Origin: Reticulitermes lucifugus
Taxonomy: Eukaryota; Arthropoda; Insecta; Blattodea; Rhinotermitidae
Reading direction: 5' to 3'
DNA: 41,660 bases
Assembly (NCBI GenBank): GCA_026260175.1
Contig: JAKCWW010001047.1
Location: 38,578-80,237 of the forward strand
Shown here: positions 21,094 to 32,661 of the stretch, piece by piece
Layout of the letters: each line of letters starts with the position of its first letter
How positions within the stretch are numbered: position 1 is the stretch's first letter
Notes under the pieces: model-generated
Seen by the model: only the letters and a program-made list of their open reading frames with translations
Told to the model about the DNA's origin: nothing
Databases searched by the model: none
Position numbers and translations under genes: made by a program

Positions 21094-21550
21094 ATACCCT
21101 ATGTGAAGGGCGCTTCTGAGAAGTTTAAACGTATCGGGAATCGATGCAACTGTAGAACAGTCTTCAAAGCAAAGCATACTCTTAGGTGTTTTTTCATGAG
21201 AATCAGATGAAATGGAGATCCATCACAGACGGAACACTCTGTGTACAATATTCCGTGCGAATGTGGCAGAAGCTACGGTAGTGAAATGGGCACACTAACT
21301 GTGCGTCTCCGGGAAAATAGGCACATCTGAAAGAGGGCTTGACTAGAAGAACCTAAAAAGGGGTCCAGCTGCTTACACAGAGTGACTGCAGTGAAGCCAG
21401 AGTTCTTGATATCGAAAGCAATCGTAACTATAGTACGTAGTAAAGAGTCGGGTCACATGTTGACGACTCCGCTCAGTCAACCTAGTTTGGAAATTTCTCG
21501 TATTTGGATACACCTGATCAACAAAGAGGTTAAAAGAAATGGGATGCGAT
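21094..21550 (+). pseudogene. Penelope-like retroelement C-terminal fragment (GIY-YIG nuclease region), decayed
   Basis: From 21094 one frame gives IPYVKGASEKFKRIGNR..., FKAKHTLR, a TGA stop at 21208, then VYNIPCECGRSYGSEMG at 21241 and LTVRLRENRH, ending at a stop at 21328. The PYVKG-SEKFKRIG, F-TKHTLR and VY-IPCECG-SY-GETG pattern is the linker and GIY-YIG-type nuclease start of Penelope-like elements. The usual SYIGETG is altered to SYGSEMG. Reading resumes in another frame at 21324 (HLKEGL) and 21393 (EARVLDIESN), then back at 21475 (SQPSLEISRIWIHLI). Two stops and at least two frameshifts make it non-functional. The RT core and the 5' half are missing. Confidence 0.8.
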
Positions 21551-24543
21551 GACAGGTTATGGAAGGTTCTGCATTCATTCCAGCACACTCCATCGGTAGT
21601 TCCATGGTTAAATCTTAGACGGGGCTAGTGGGGGAGGGGAGTTGTATTCTTAATTTTAGGTTTCATTGTAATTAGATATGCAGGTGTTGGTTTATAACAA
21701 CTGATCTACTATAGCAATTAAATTATACTTACTCCAGAAGTACTGTACTCTAATTTTTTCAAGTACGTTGCCGATTGATTTAAAAAAGTAGGAGCTGGAA
21801 GTGTGTGTGGGGTCGCTACATACATACTGTTTCCAACATAACACTATCATTATTATCATGTATTCAACCAAAAAAGTAAGCCTTGATTTCCAGGCTGATA
21901 GAAACTCGAGACAGCATCACGCAGCAACTTTCGCACTGCCTTATTTATAGCACTGTCATCACTAAAGTGGCTGTATGTTACCGCACCCACATGTCCATGA
22001 AGTGCAGGAGGAGGCTGGACCTGACCTGAGTGCGTCGTACAACCTCAGCCCACCCTCGCCAAGCACTTCTAAAGCACTGTGAATACTACGTTCGTGGAGG
22101 TTTAAGGTCGTGGTCATCACTTTGATATAGAACACGTTATGTAAAATTACTTACTTTGGAGTGACACGGACTCTTTACCAGACCAAAGCCATCGCAGGAC
22201 CATGTATCCGCAAGAAATGACAAGTACATAACATAAGAAATTACATACCTGTCTCTTCACTTGATGAGTCCGGTCGTTAGGTTTTGTGTCCTGGAATCTC
22301 ATAATGTCAGTGGGTACTTGTTCGTTTTAGGAAGAAACGTTAGCAGAAGGGTTATTGTTGCTATTACATGTAATCGTTCCGGCCCATATCAGCTTCTTTG
22401 TCTTACGTTGCGCCATTCCTATGACACTGGAGCAAAATCTGTATAGGCCATTCCAGTTAAGCTCGGGATAAATCCAAGCACTTGCCGTCGTTACGAGATG
22501 AGGGAAACCGGCCCTGTCACGCTCTGGGAAAACCCACTCGATTATAGTGCTGATGTTGGAATACAGGAAAAACACATTGTAGATTTTTCTGCGAGGTCAC
22601 GACAATCTTAGTGTTATCTAGATGTCGTATAAATAACTTCAGTAGAATCCTGGCAATATATTGGAAATATTGCATTGGGACAGAAATCTGTCCTAAGATC
22701 ATGACTGTTAAAAATACATAGAAGCATAAGTGTCTGCATCCGGAAGTCGTAAATTCAATAGCTGCTTGGCGGAACTCTGTGCCCCGCATGTGTGCGTAAA
22801 ATAACCAGAACACTTGAAGACCAGTCTTCTACCCAGTTGTGAAATAAATCGCTGTGCCGGTTTATGTCGCTAAAACGTTAATGATTGTTGGCAAGAATGT
22901 GTAAGAACTGTCGTCTGACATAAAGCAAAGTTACAGCTTTGTACTAAAAGCATTTTTATTTGAGTCTCCATTGTTGTCTTCATGTAAACAATACAATGCT
23001 ATTGATCTCAGACATTTTTACGTTAACTGATGTGTCTTGGTCTCTGGACAGTATTGCTGTAAATAATAGCCTAGAATTTCTTTGGAAAATCATAAACAAT
23101 GCAAAAACTGATTCGCTGTACTTAGCCGCATTAGTACGGTATGAATAAAATTTCAAGAGAAATAAAAAACTGCTATGACTGTTTGGCCATGAATATTGAA
23201 AAATGCGCCTATATTTGCAGTTAGGGATAAAGGATTAGTGACGTGCTAACATTCAAAAGGACACTATAATCACGGAGTGCTCGTTGTACATTTCTGAATA
23301 TTTTATAGTCATAAGTATGATTAACTTTAATATATATTCAAGTGCACTCCGATTACAGACGAAATTTTGCCTACGCAGACCGAAGAAAATAAATATGAAG
23401 TACTAAAACGAAGAGCCTGAAAAATAATTTAACAAAATGGACAGATGGGAAAGTCATTGAATTATAGCACGGTTTTCCGTCATTAAAAATTATATTATAT
23501 CTCTGGTTATAAAATGCAAACGTTAAACTTTGGCTGTTTTATTTTAAGTCAGCGAAATTTTCCTTAGTATGCTTATTTTAATAGCCTCCCTGTTACATAG
23601 AAAATTTCGAAACGTTGTTGCTTAGAGAACATTATTTTATTGTTGTACATTTGACTAAAGTTTTCTACTTATTTTCTCTCTTGAAGAAGTATTTCAGCTT
23701 GAATGTCATAATCAACCAAACTCCCTCAGCTGATCACGAAATTAACGGCCTTTATGGAAAGCGAAGTTTCATAGTCGTGTTCACAGGGGCTGGTTTTATA
23801 TCCTAAGTCAGATTAACTGAGTCCAGACCTTTAAGCCCCAAGCCAAATGAATAAGTCCACCTCTTACACCACATTCCCTGAATTCCAGTTTAAAACTATT
23901 CCATTATGCACCCTGAAATTAAAATTATAATGACATAATGTTATAAATATTTATATCTGCGAATGTCTACAACTATTTGGCCGAATATTACCAATATGTC
24001 TGCGTTTTCTGAAGACTATTGCCCTGTAAGATTCCAGAAAGTGTATGTCACTGAAATGAAATATTAAAGAAGAAGAACGGAGATTATCAAAAAACATTTG
24101 CTGGACATAGAAAGTCATGTGTATTACAATAATAAAGATGCCGGGAGTTGATTATGTCTTAAAATAGTCCTTACATTCGCGTCGTTTAGTAGGGGAGATT
24201 CTCGACCCGCTCAGATACGTAAAACGACGCATAAACAAGCACAGTATTTTCATCGCTTCGCCGAAACCCTCTGTGCCTATTGCCTTGTGCATAAGAACTC
24301 AGAAATAAATACAGTGCCAAGAGATGCCAGGTACGAAATACTGTCTGGCCTCTTCCACATCGCCTAGAATTTGTTGAAGCAATAGACACATATGTCTTAT
24401 TTGCATTGATTGTTATAGGTGATCATACAAATTGTAGGCCTATATCATATTATTCCAAAAATTGATTCTCTAATCCCATTTAAAATTAAAGTATTTTAAC
24501 TATTTGATATTTATGCCAAAACGTTAACCGTGAAACAAGACTG
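21551..24543. other. No recognisable feature
   Basis: AT-rich DNA following the retroelement relic. Reading frames are short. Frames at about 22327-22813 on the minus strand read like ordinary protein in places but have no start or splice context and match nothing I know. Confidence 0.4.
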
Positions 24544-24594
24544 TATTAAAATAAACTGCCAACCACAACTAAAATTCTTTTCTTGTCGGTATTA

Positions 24595-24643
24595 GTGTTC
24601 ATTACAACATGTTTCGGTCGGCTTGGCCATCTTCAGGTAATAC
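24595..24643 (-). ncRNA. Hammerhead-ribozyme-like motif, left arm, consensus core
   Basis: Minus strand: helix-I strand ATTAC, CTGAAGA, an extra T, stem II GGCC/GACC (one C-A mismatch) with loop AAGCC, GAAA, minimal helix III ACATGT, cleavage-position T, helix-I strand GTAAT. Helix I is 5 bp. All invariant core bases of the hammerhead (CUGANGA, GAAA, UH) are present. The only departure is one extra nucleotide before stem II. Confidence 0.6.
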
Positions 24644-24921
24644 CAAAAAAAAGAAAAGAAAATACAAAATACTTGGTAGGTTAATTGCAACATTAAGTTC
24701 TATAGAAAGAAATAAGGTCTCATCTTACATAAAGGTAATAATTCATCAGGATTCATGTTTTTGATACATTTCTTGTAGTTGTATATACTTACCTGTCCTA
24801 ATGATATGCAAAAAGCTTGCCTTGAAGTTATAGTTTTTACAATAGTAAGGTTATTTTGTGTTGAGTATTTGATTATGGCACATAATTTTACTTTGAGTAG
24901 ATTTTGTAGAGTAGTTTTTTT

Positions 24922-24971
24922 GTATTACCTGAAGATGGCCAAGACGACCGAAACATGTTGTAATGAATACT
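24922..24971 (+). ncRNA. Hammerhead-ribozyme-like motif, right arm, consensus core
   Basis: Plus strand: helix-I strand GTATTAC (24922-24928), CTGAAGA (24929-24935), an extra T, stem II GGCC/GACC with loop AAGAC, GAAA (24950-24953), ACATGT helix III, T at 24959 as the expected cleavage position, then GTAAT (24960-24964). Helix I is 5 bp. It is nearly identical to the left-arm motif, so both arms derive from one sequence. Confidence 0.6.
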
Positions 24972-25022
24972 AAATGCTGACAATAAAAAATGTTGTTGTG
25001 ATTGGCGGTTTTTATTTTAATA

Positions 25023-28000
25023 TAGGTTATATTTTATCACAACGGGATGCACAGAATAAAGGTCATGAAATAAGAAGTAAAAAAAAAATGATATTCTTTG
25101 AGTAGCTGGCACTTTTACTGTCAAAGAAAACTACTCTCTTATTTTATAAATTATCACAAAAGCATTCAGTGTGCTGCATTATGAGACAACGTAATCCGTT
25201 TACACCCTTACCCTTATCTCAGATTTTTATATTATCATCTTTTCGTTGGTCTTGAAATGGCCTATTTCTGCCGGGGGGGGGGGGTTTCAGTACAAGTTGC
25301 AGATATCTGTCTTGTGTGGCTTATTTTTGCCTCTTCAATGCAGTATTTTGTGAAGAGTTTAGTAATTGTCTTTATTCATTGTTTTCTCATAAGTAAAGTA
25401 CTGTCATTCAAAATAGTGAAATAAAAGTGATACGAGTATATAACGTTCTTCAAATCTGTCGAAAGGCAGACTGACGTATAATGGAATTGATCTCGAGAGG
25501 GAAACGCATTGAGCGTTAATGGCCACTGAAGGAGAGCTCTGCGTCAAATTAAATAAAAGAATGAAGAAGAAAGAAGAAAGAAAAACTAATACCTTCAGAG
25601 TTTCACAACGTCACTACATTTGTAATAATTGACTTACAAAGGCATTTAACACATAATATTTAAACGTTTTCTTCCTCTTAGTACATAATTTTACCTGCCC
25701 GAATAGTTCAGTCGTTATCACCATCAAGCGGCAAGCCAAAGAGAATGTCTCAACAAAACTTGCATTTTTTCCCCCGAAAATGTGTTACCATATGTCATTT
25801 CAGGACCCTACATTAGTGACGCTAATGTCGTTCCCACATCAAAAGTTTGTGCAACTGCCATGTTATTAATGATTGTAGGGAACTGAGAATACGCCTTTGG
25901 GGTGTTATCCAATGGCGTAATATTCACACAAGATAGTTTCGTGAAAATCGGTGAACTTGTTGAGAATTTGAGAAGGGGATGGGGAATACAGAGCGAATGA
26001 TCTCATAAACAGGCTAAATAGAGAAATTTTTAGGGAATACGGGGTCTGAAATTGTGTAGACAAACGCACTTTATAATGACAAATTCATTTACAGAACCAT
26101 CTTATTAATTCGAATTGTTAATATTACAATGTAGCATAGGAAATTTTATGTTAAACGTTCGGTAGTTGCAGCTTTTTGTGTTAACTTGAATACACAAAAT
26201 CTGTCAGGTTTTAATTTCAAAAGTAAGGCGAATCGAAGTCTTTTGAGGCGGAGCCTTGCTTTGTGTACCCCTGAACGAGCAGGTGACAAGTTTCGGGAGG
26301 CCTGCCCGGTGTTCTTTAATGCCTTTCCATCCCGAACTATTCTTAGTGTGTCATCTTAAATGTAGCTGCCTGGCCAGAGTTTTATGCAAAAAGAAGCTTT
26401 GTCCCGTGCAGCTTAATGTTAAGGTGACAAGATGGCACTCGGAAATGTTCCACTTAGTTCCTCCTGTCACTGTCTGTATTTACTGTCTTGTCCTGTCCCC
26501 TGAAAGGCACACATCACATGCCGTGCAGAGTGAAACATTTGAAAGCACCAATCAGAATATTTAATTCGTTGAATAAAATATATACATAAACCCGACTGCA
26601 TGCTGCAAATTATACAAGGCGACAGTGAAGACTGAGATGGTTAGAGCTATGAAAATGAAAGTGACAATTTAAGGGCTTTTTGTCAGGAAGAGTGAAGGAA
26701 ATCAAGAAAATCTAGCAGTTTCTTACCAAAATCTTTAACATGGCCGTTCATATCATTTAAATCTGTTTCGGTAGTAGAGAAAGATACAAAATTTTAATCA
26801 GAAAACCTGAAGAGAAGAGGCCACTTGCAAGATCTAGGCGTAGATGGGGAGGAAATATTATGATGGAACTTACAGAAATGGGGGATGATATTGTTGACTA
26901 CGTTCAAATGTCTCAGTGTATGATCCAGTGAACAGATCATATGAACACGGTAATCTGATCCTTGTGGTTTCCTTAAAAGACCGACAATTTTTGTAATATA
27001 TTACAAACGGCTAAGGACTACGATAAATGAAAAATAGTCATTTTTACAATAACTACGCAGATGCGTGATAAGAATAAACAAGCAATTTAATAACTTCAGT
27101 GGAATTTATATTATTTTAAGAAAATCCTGGGCAGAGAACAGGCACTTAGCTAGCTACTGACAGTTGTATAAAGCCCGTTCATGAAGATCTCTGCTGCTGA
27201 TAATCAAGACCAAACAAATCAGCTGCTGTACAGAAGGGCTCACAGTAACCTAAACGTTTCGTCAGACATTTTGCAACTCACAATTTATAAACACTGCTGT
27301 TCTTTAAAAAGCCGATTGTCTGCAATTTATTTTCGGTCTGCTTGTTTAACTTCCTCAGAGAGTGCGACTGCTGGATACAATGAATGTGGGGAGGTATGTT
27401 GAAGAATCAGTTTTACGAACAGCATAGAAGCTGAGAATTCTGAATGTTGCCTAATCAGTGGATAAGAACACTGAACAAAAGGTACCAGAACGAACACAGT
27501 TCGGACATTGCATATTTCTGTTACTGGCCAGCAGAACCGCAGTCTCCGTTACAGAACTTAACTGACCGACTAGCTGTAATACTTCTTCTACTTAGAAACC
27601 TTGTAGTACTTTGAGGATTCTCGCCTTCAGGGACGGTAGGCTGTGCAGCGCCCTCGAAATTTCGACATATGTTGAATTGCCCCCTACACAGCGTAAAATC
27701 TCACAAGACCAGAATCCTCAACATCAGTGCTGTGGAAACCTCAAAACTCACGTTTTATTACTTCGTTTATTCAGGCTCACACTTCCTTGATTTCTAAATA
27801 TTGGTTGCCTGGTGCCAGGATCGGTCTGCAGGAGTTATTGCTTGATAAAGATACGAGACATTTTCCATATTTCCGTTGGCTTATGTGGTGTAAGTGTCTG
27901 CGACTTACTTTGATTTCTTCCCTGATGTCTTGTGGCAGCTTACGTAAACTTGTGCAATACCTGTCGAAACTTCACACTAAGTCTCACTTCTTAAAGTTTA

Positions 28001-28049
28001 TATGATGTTTCCAGTCCGGAGAATGACGCCATGTAGGTTGGTCTGATAT
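25023..28049. other. Mostly unassigned; includes a G12 run and repeat J copy 2
   Basis: Holds a run of twelve G (25273-25284), the second copy of repeat J (25620-25880) and otherwise AT-rich DNA. A 102-codon open stretch at 26256-26564 starts at a non-ATG codon and has no recognisable domain. I see no gene. Confidence 0.4.
25620..25880 (+). repeat. Diverged dispersed repeat J, copy 2
   Basis: Collinear with 9335-9620: the TAATAATTGACTTACAAA block, TTTCAGGACCCTACATTAG, and GCCATGTTATTAATGATT followed by AGGGAA. Confidence 0.5.
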
Positions 28050-28190
28050 TCTTGAACTATTCTGAAGATAAGAGGCAGTAGGCTCCTCCGAAACGCCGGT
28101 ATTTGTGTACCCACGTGAACGGCATTATACACCACAGAACGGGAATCTTCATCAACACGGCTGTGAGAAACTGAAATCTCGCATTTATGT
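28050..28190 (-). repeat. Dispersed repeat K, antisense
   Basis: The minus strand translates to FQFLTAVLMKIPVLWCIMPF and then a Tyr/Arg/Gly segment (KYRRFGGAYCLL). I remember this as a very common interspersed repeat in blattodean and other arthropod gene models (FLTAVMMKIAVFWDVMPC). The frame is open but has no gene context. The class is not known to me. Confidence 0.55.
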
Positions 28191-29359
28191 AAACTATTAG
28201 GGTCGTCGGTTCTGTGGCGAGGGGCCGCAGTCGCGCCAAGTCCCCCAGCCACAGTAATACCTTCAGGTAGCCAATATTCGACTGTAAATATTATTAAGTT
28301 GCACATTGTTTTGACGAGCATATTTTATATCTCATATCATTCGGTTTTTAAGTAACAATTTCCGTACGTTAGACGTGTACAGGGGCCTACATTTTAGAAT
28401 TTTACCTCGTCCGACTCCGAAGTTTAACTTAGTATGCGTTACCTGTACCCGACCGAAGCCAGCAGCCCGTTTCTTATAACCGGAATGAAACCCGATTTGT
28501 TTGCAATATGCTTTATCGTGTCATTAATACGTTTCTTTAATGAACAAATGTCAGTAATATTTGAATTAATTGTTTAAACACACTGTAAGAATATCTGGTA
28601 ATATTTTAGCGTTTTAGGAACGATACATGGACATCGGACGCTAAATGTGTAAGGCCTTATTTTCACGAACTGTTTCTGGGAGGGGGGGGGCTATGAAAAT
28701 ACTCTTGAAAATTAAGTCTTTGTTTCCGGAGCCTAACCGAAGCACATTTCCAAAGCTCGTTATTTAAATCAGTTTCTCAACGCACCATATTAAGGGGCAC
28801 AGCGAGTGCCAAGGCGGGTCAGTCGCAAGGCAGAAGTAGCATCACAGCCCTGTATGCTTATTGTTAATTTTCTGAGTGTGTCCATTGCGAAAAAAGAATG
28901 ACCAGAGAAAGCCCGAAATGTTTTATGTGACTGATTAGTATCGCTTGGACTTGGCCCGGTCCTGTACAGTATCTGTGCTACCCCGTTTCGGGCGCCTGCG
29001 CAGAACTGTACCTAACGTCTATGTAATTAATCTCTTATTGTAATTTTATTCTACGCTTCATATTATTAACTCGACTCCTTTACGTTGTCATTAGTAAAAT
29101 AAAATTACTAAATAAGTTTTTTAATATTTCAATTGTTGATAACAGACGTTTAAGGGTACGAGTTCGTGAGGTATAATCTGTGAGGGGGCAAACATTCGAG
29201 CTGCAGCTGGACCCCCAGAAGATTCGCTGCACTTGTGTAAAATATATTAATATTTTTGCGTTAGACTTCATACCGTTTAATTACTATTAACTGCGTAAGT
29301 GTACGTAAAACTTTCAGACTAGAACTTCTTATATACACCAAAAGATTTTTTATTTAAAT
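28191..29359. other. No recognisable feature
   Basis: AT-rich DNA with a G-run at about 28682-28690 and short frames only. Confidence 0.4.
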
Positions 29360-29405
29360 TAACCCCAACATGTTTTGATCCCAATGGTCATCTTCAGGTC
29401 GTTCA
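29360..29405 (-). ncRNA. Hammerhead-like motif, decayed
   Basis: Minus strand: CTGAAGA, an extra T, GACC/GATC-type stem II, then AAAA instead of GAAA, ACATGT, T. Helix I pairs poorly (GAC with GGG). The core G12 is lost, so it should be inactive. It is a solo copy with no inverted partner nearby. Confidence 0.4.
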
Positions 29406-30352
29406 TTCATTCACACATTAGCTATCAACGGTTTTACAGCTTCACATATTATGTATATGACAATGTATATCTTTGTTAAAGACGCGAACGATAAACTCCC
29501 GATATGAGATGATCAAGCCAATTCATTTTCAGTATTCACTGATAGCGCAATTTTTTATAAACCCGTATTAATATTTTTTAAATTAAAACACCGCAGACAT
29601 TCCAAATACCCAGTTTATGAATAGTACAACGAGATGTATGATATTTTAATTTGCAGATTATTAAAACAGTTTTTATTTTCCGCTTCTGATATGGTAGTGG
29701 TGTACTCAGTATTTTGGCACTCACTGGATGATGATAAATATGAAAACGAACGTCTTGTAAGCTGGTTATATTTATAGGAATCCTGGCTCTTTATAGAAGG
29801 AAGTGTTGGTTCATTCTACTTTATTGCTGTCTTGGCAAAAGCACTGTTATACGCTCAGTAGTGTCTGCTGTCAATATGTTAAGAGGAACGACCACAGTAT
29901 ATTTCAGCTTGACACGGTCACACTGTAAAGTGTTAAGTAACTGGATTTTCGAGAGTTCGTGTCACATGTTTCGAAAGAGGTAAACAACAGAGATAATGAT
30001 GTGACCAACACTGAATAGAGTAAGCCTGTGTATGTCAGTAGTGGAATGGCGTGATGTGCCAGTGAAGTAATGTCAAGACGGCTTAAACCAACCGGTTTCT
30101 TTGCTAAATCTATGCTGCTTTTGTGCGTAGTTGCAACCTGCATAGCCATTTAGCACCTTTCTAAACAAATGTGGCTGATCATAAATTTCTTACAGCTCTG
30201 AATGGATTGACTGGCCCTACAGAACTGAGCACATGCGCCATTTCTTGAATAAAAAGCAGGTCCGTAGAGCGTAACACTTCTGGCACTTTCGATGTGTTAT
30301 TGTTCTTGGGTTTTAAATTTTCGAATCATTTCAATAAAAAGTAAAAATGGGA
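29406..30352. other. No recognisable feature
   Basis: AT-rich DNA with short frames. No repeat or gene structure supported. Confidence 0.4.
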
Positions 30353-30500
30353 GTATTTGCAGTGTTCCGTTACGTATTTGCAGTGTTCCGTAACGTATCT
30401 GCAGTGTTCCGTAACGTATCTGCAGTGTTCCGTTACTATTTGCAGTGTTCCGTTACGTATTTGCAGCGTTCCGTTACGTATCTGCAGTGTTCCGTTACGT
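30353..30500. repeat. Tandem repeat, 21-bp unit x 7
   Basis: The unit is GTATTTGCAGTGTTCCGTTA plus C, with TT/CT and TTAC/AAC variants. The fifth copy has lost one base. Because 21 is a multiple of three, both strands stay open (VFAVFRN on plus, NGTLQIR on minus). The open frames are a by-product of the period and not evidence of a gene. Confidence 0.95.
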
Positions 30501-30774
30501 TTTACACAACGCATACTATGAGATTTCTCCGTAACTTAGCAACAGTCCACCATGATCGATATCTCGTAAACGTCGAGATACTTAAAACAGGGAAATGTAC
30601 AGTCGACTATACTCGATTGTTACGTTTAGATCGTAAACTGTTTCTTCGGTGTCAGCTCGTATCTTATACAAAACACATGTCTCCTGCATAAAGACCAAGC
30701 ACATAAGCGTACGAGTATGTAGGTCTTAATGTAAAATGTCTGTTTTTTTGTGTCTGATTTCAACAAAAATCGGA

Positions 30775-30912
30775 ATGCATTGACATATCACACTGGAAAT
30801 CCCAAGAATAAAATTTCACGAAAATCCTTCCGGTGGTAGTCGCGCTGTTGGATGTGAACGGACGGACGAACATGGTAAGGCTAATAGTCGATTTTCGCAA
30901 TTGTTTTAGCCA
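30775..30912 (-). repeat. Dispersed repeat F, copy 2, antisense
   Basis: The reverse complement matches 15490-15665 in order: AACAATTGCGAAAATCGACT, ATTAGCC, GTCCGTCCGTTC, GATTTTCGTGAAATTTTATT. Confidence 0.65.
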
Positions 30913-31814
30913 TCGCGCCTTAATGAAGAAGATGCCATCGATAGACGTGTCTAATAACACGAGAAATTTTGAAATTCGTGAAGAAAGATATTAATAAAAT
31001 TGACTGTATGGTCATAGTATTGTATCTTGGCGTCTTCCGAATTTATCGGTTGAAGGAACAGTACTGTGGTTAGAATATGTATATGCTGCCTTAAATTCTA
31101 CAGTGAGGCGCACGTAATTTTTGTTAAGTGGGTTCATTGATACATAATACACTGTTGTTGAACTAGAAGAGAATTCAAGAAGTTTTTAGTGTTTTTTTTT
31201 GCAGTTTGTATTTTGTGACCCGCGGCTAATTCGTGTGACGTATCTTTACATGGCCTACTCTTCCTAATTAAATACAGCGAAGTGTATTTTCCAAGCACTG
31301 ACAGTGAGTACTCCATTTCGATGAACATTCACAAACAAGACTCTTGGTTGGGTGTACAGTGGTGGACAGAGAGGCTGTCTCAGACTGCCTAATCAGCGGA
31401 TTTCGTCATGCCCCCTGTGTAAAGAAACAAAATTCTTTGTAGAAGATAAATGCAAAAATGTTATTTTTGTGTTTACGCAACACAACAGGAAGACGTGTAG
31501 AAGAGGCAGACATAAGAAAGGAAGCGGTCCGACCTGTTTAAAGGTACTATCCCGAACCTTTCTTGGAGAGAGCACGACAAACCATGAGACACGACTTTAG
31601 AGTAAAGGGTAACGAGTCGAAGGTTCGAACATGCACCTCTTGCTGAAAAGGTTGCAACGTTGCCAATTCTTTACCCTGTTAGCTGAAAACTCGTACATTT
31701 CCTCCGTCAGTACAGTTGATATCCATGCTGAGATTCGAACCGGAGTGAAAATGCCAGATTTTAGGCTTCCGCCGGCGTGTACTTGACATATTCGCTCTTC
31801 TGGAATGTTGCACG
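30913..31814. other. No gene; one isolated box-B-like word
   Basis: AT-rich DNA with short open frames. At about 31732-31744 the minus strand reads GGTTCGAATCTC, a box-B-like word, but no box A or SINE body could be aligned. Confidence 0.35.
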
Positions 31815-31913
31815 GGGCTGGTCGGTATTTTGTTACCGACGTTTCGGGACAACGTGTCGGTCCCATTTTCAACGGTCAAGCAGCCCAAAAAGAATTATTC
31901 TTGGGCTGCTTGG
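31815..31913 (-). repeat. Hammerhead-like repeat variant with palindrome
   Basis: On the minus strand TTGAAAA (for CTGANGA), an extra T, stem II GGGAC/GTCCC, then CGAAACG. The next segment can instead form the strong hairpin GTCGGTA/TACCGAC. Next to it, CAAGCAGCCCAA and TTGGGCTGCTTG (about 31877-31913) form a 12-bp perfect inverted repeat. The core is too altered for a canonical hammerhead. It may be a relative or a coincidental structure. Confidence 0.35.
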
Positions 31914-32661
31914 CTGTTTCTGACAGTGGCGTGTTGCAGTTCGAAATAGTTTTTCAAATACTTCCAACCTTGGTGTCGTTGCTGCTGAGGACTTTTTCTT
32001 TTCGACTTGTCACATAAAAATTACATTATACAATATACCGCTGCAGTTACAGTAGTTTTACAGTTTTACTGCTGTCTTTTTAAACGCTCTAATTTTAATG
32101 GAACCCGACATTTTAACACCACTGTTATATATATCTATATTAATGCCTGAAGCTCTGTCGTTGAAGTGGCTGCTTTCCCAGAGATCTCCCTGCCATATAA
32201 TTCGGTTGCATTTCTTGCCTCTCCACGTGAGCTACAAGTGTAAACGCGCCTTTGCAGCCTTGATTTCACTACCGTGTGGTAACTGTATAAATGAATGCTA
32301 CGTTTTGCTATACAACTTAAACTTTAAAGACTGAAACCAATCTAAATTGTATTTAAAACTCCAGTTCCTACCTCACAGTAAACACTATGTCTCCATTATA
32401 AAGCCAAAACAGTGTACCGTATTGGGGAATAGTCGCTGTTTATTGTGAGTCACTCTGTGGGGGAAAAAAAACGCTGAGGTTTTTGATGTTAAACGTCATG
32501 GTACATATGCCTGTAGTTACCACAGAACTTTAAAGGGTTAATGTCCTAAATTTTCCACTCTGGACTGTATGCTCTTATAAATTGTTCCACTGAGTCCGCT
32601 GGAATTCAAGCACCTTACAGTAATTTTTTTTTTAATATTAGAAATCCCCGTTGGCATGCAC
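31914..32661. other. No recognisable feature
   Basis: AT-rich DNA. A non-repetitive open stretch at 32098-32334 has no recognised content or splice context. Confidence 0.4.

Larger units (their letters stand above)
24544..25022. mobile_element. 479-bp inverted-repeat element with a hammerhead-like motif in each arm
   Basis: The outer ends are exact inverted complements (TATTAAAATAAA and TTTATTTTAATA). The arms are about 105 bp. Left: CTGCCAACCACAAC, TTCATTACAACATGTTTCGG, GGCCATCTTCAGGTAATAC. Right: GTATTACCTGAAGATGGCCA, CCGAAACATGTTGTAATGAA, TTGTTGTGATTGGCGG. If TA is taken as the duplicated target, the element proper runs TTAAAATAAA to TTTATTTTAA. The roughly 270-bp centre has no convincing frame. 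The two motifs face outward. Confidence 0.8.

Noticed and set aside
28057..28321. Minus-strand frames that read like a real protein (FLTAVLMKIPVLWCIMPF)
   Set aside because: This is a widespread interspersed repeat signature in arthropod gene models, without gene structure here.
31720..31760. Box-B-like GGTTCGAATCTC on the minus strand as evidence of a SINE
   Set aside because: No box A and no alignable SINE body or tail were found.
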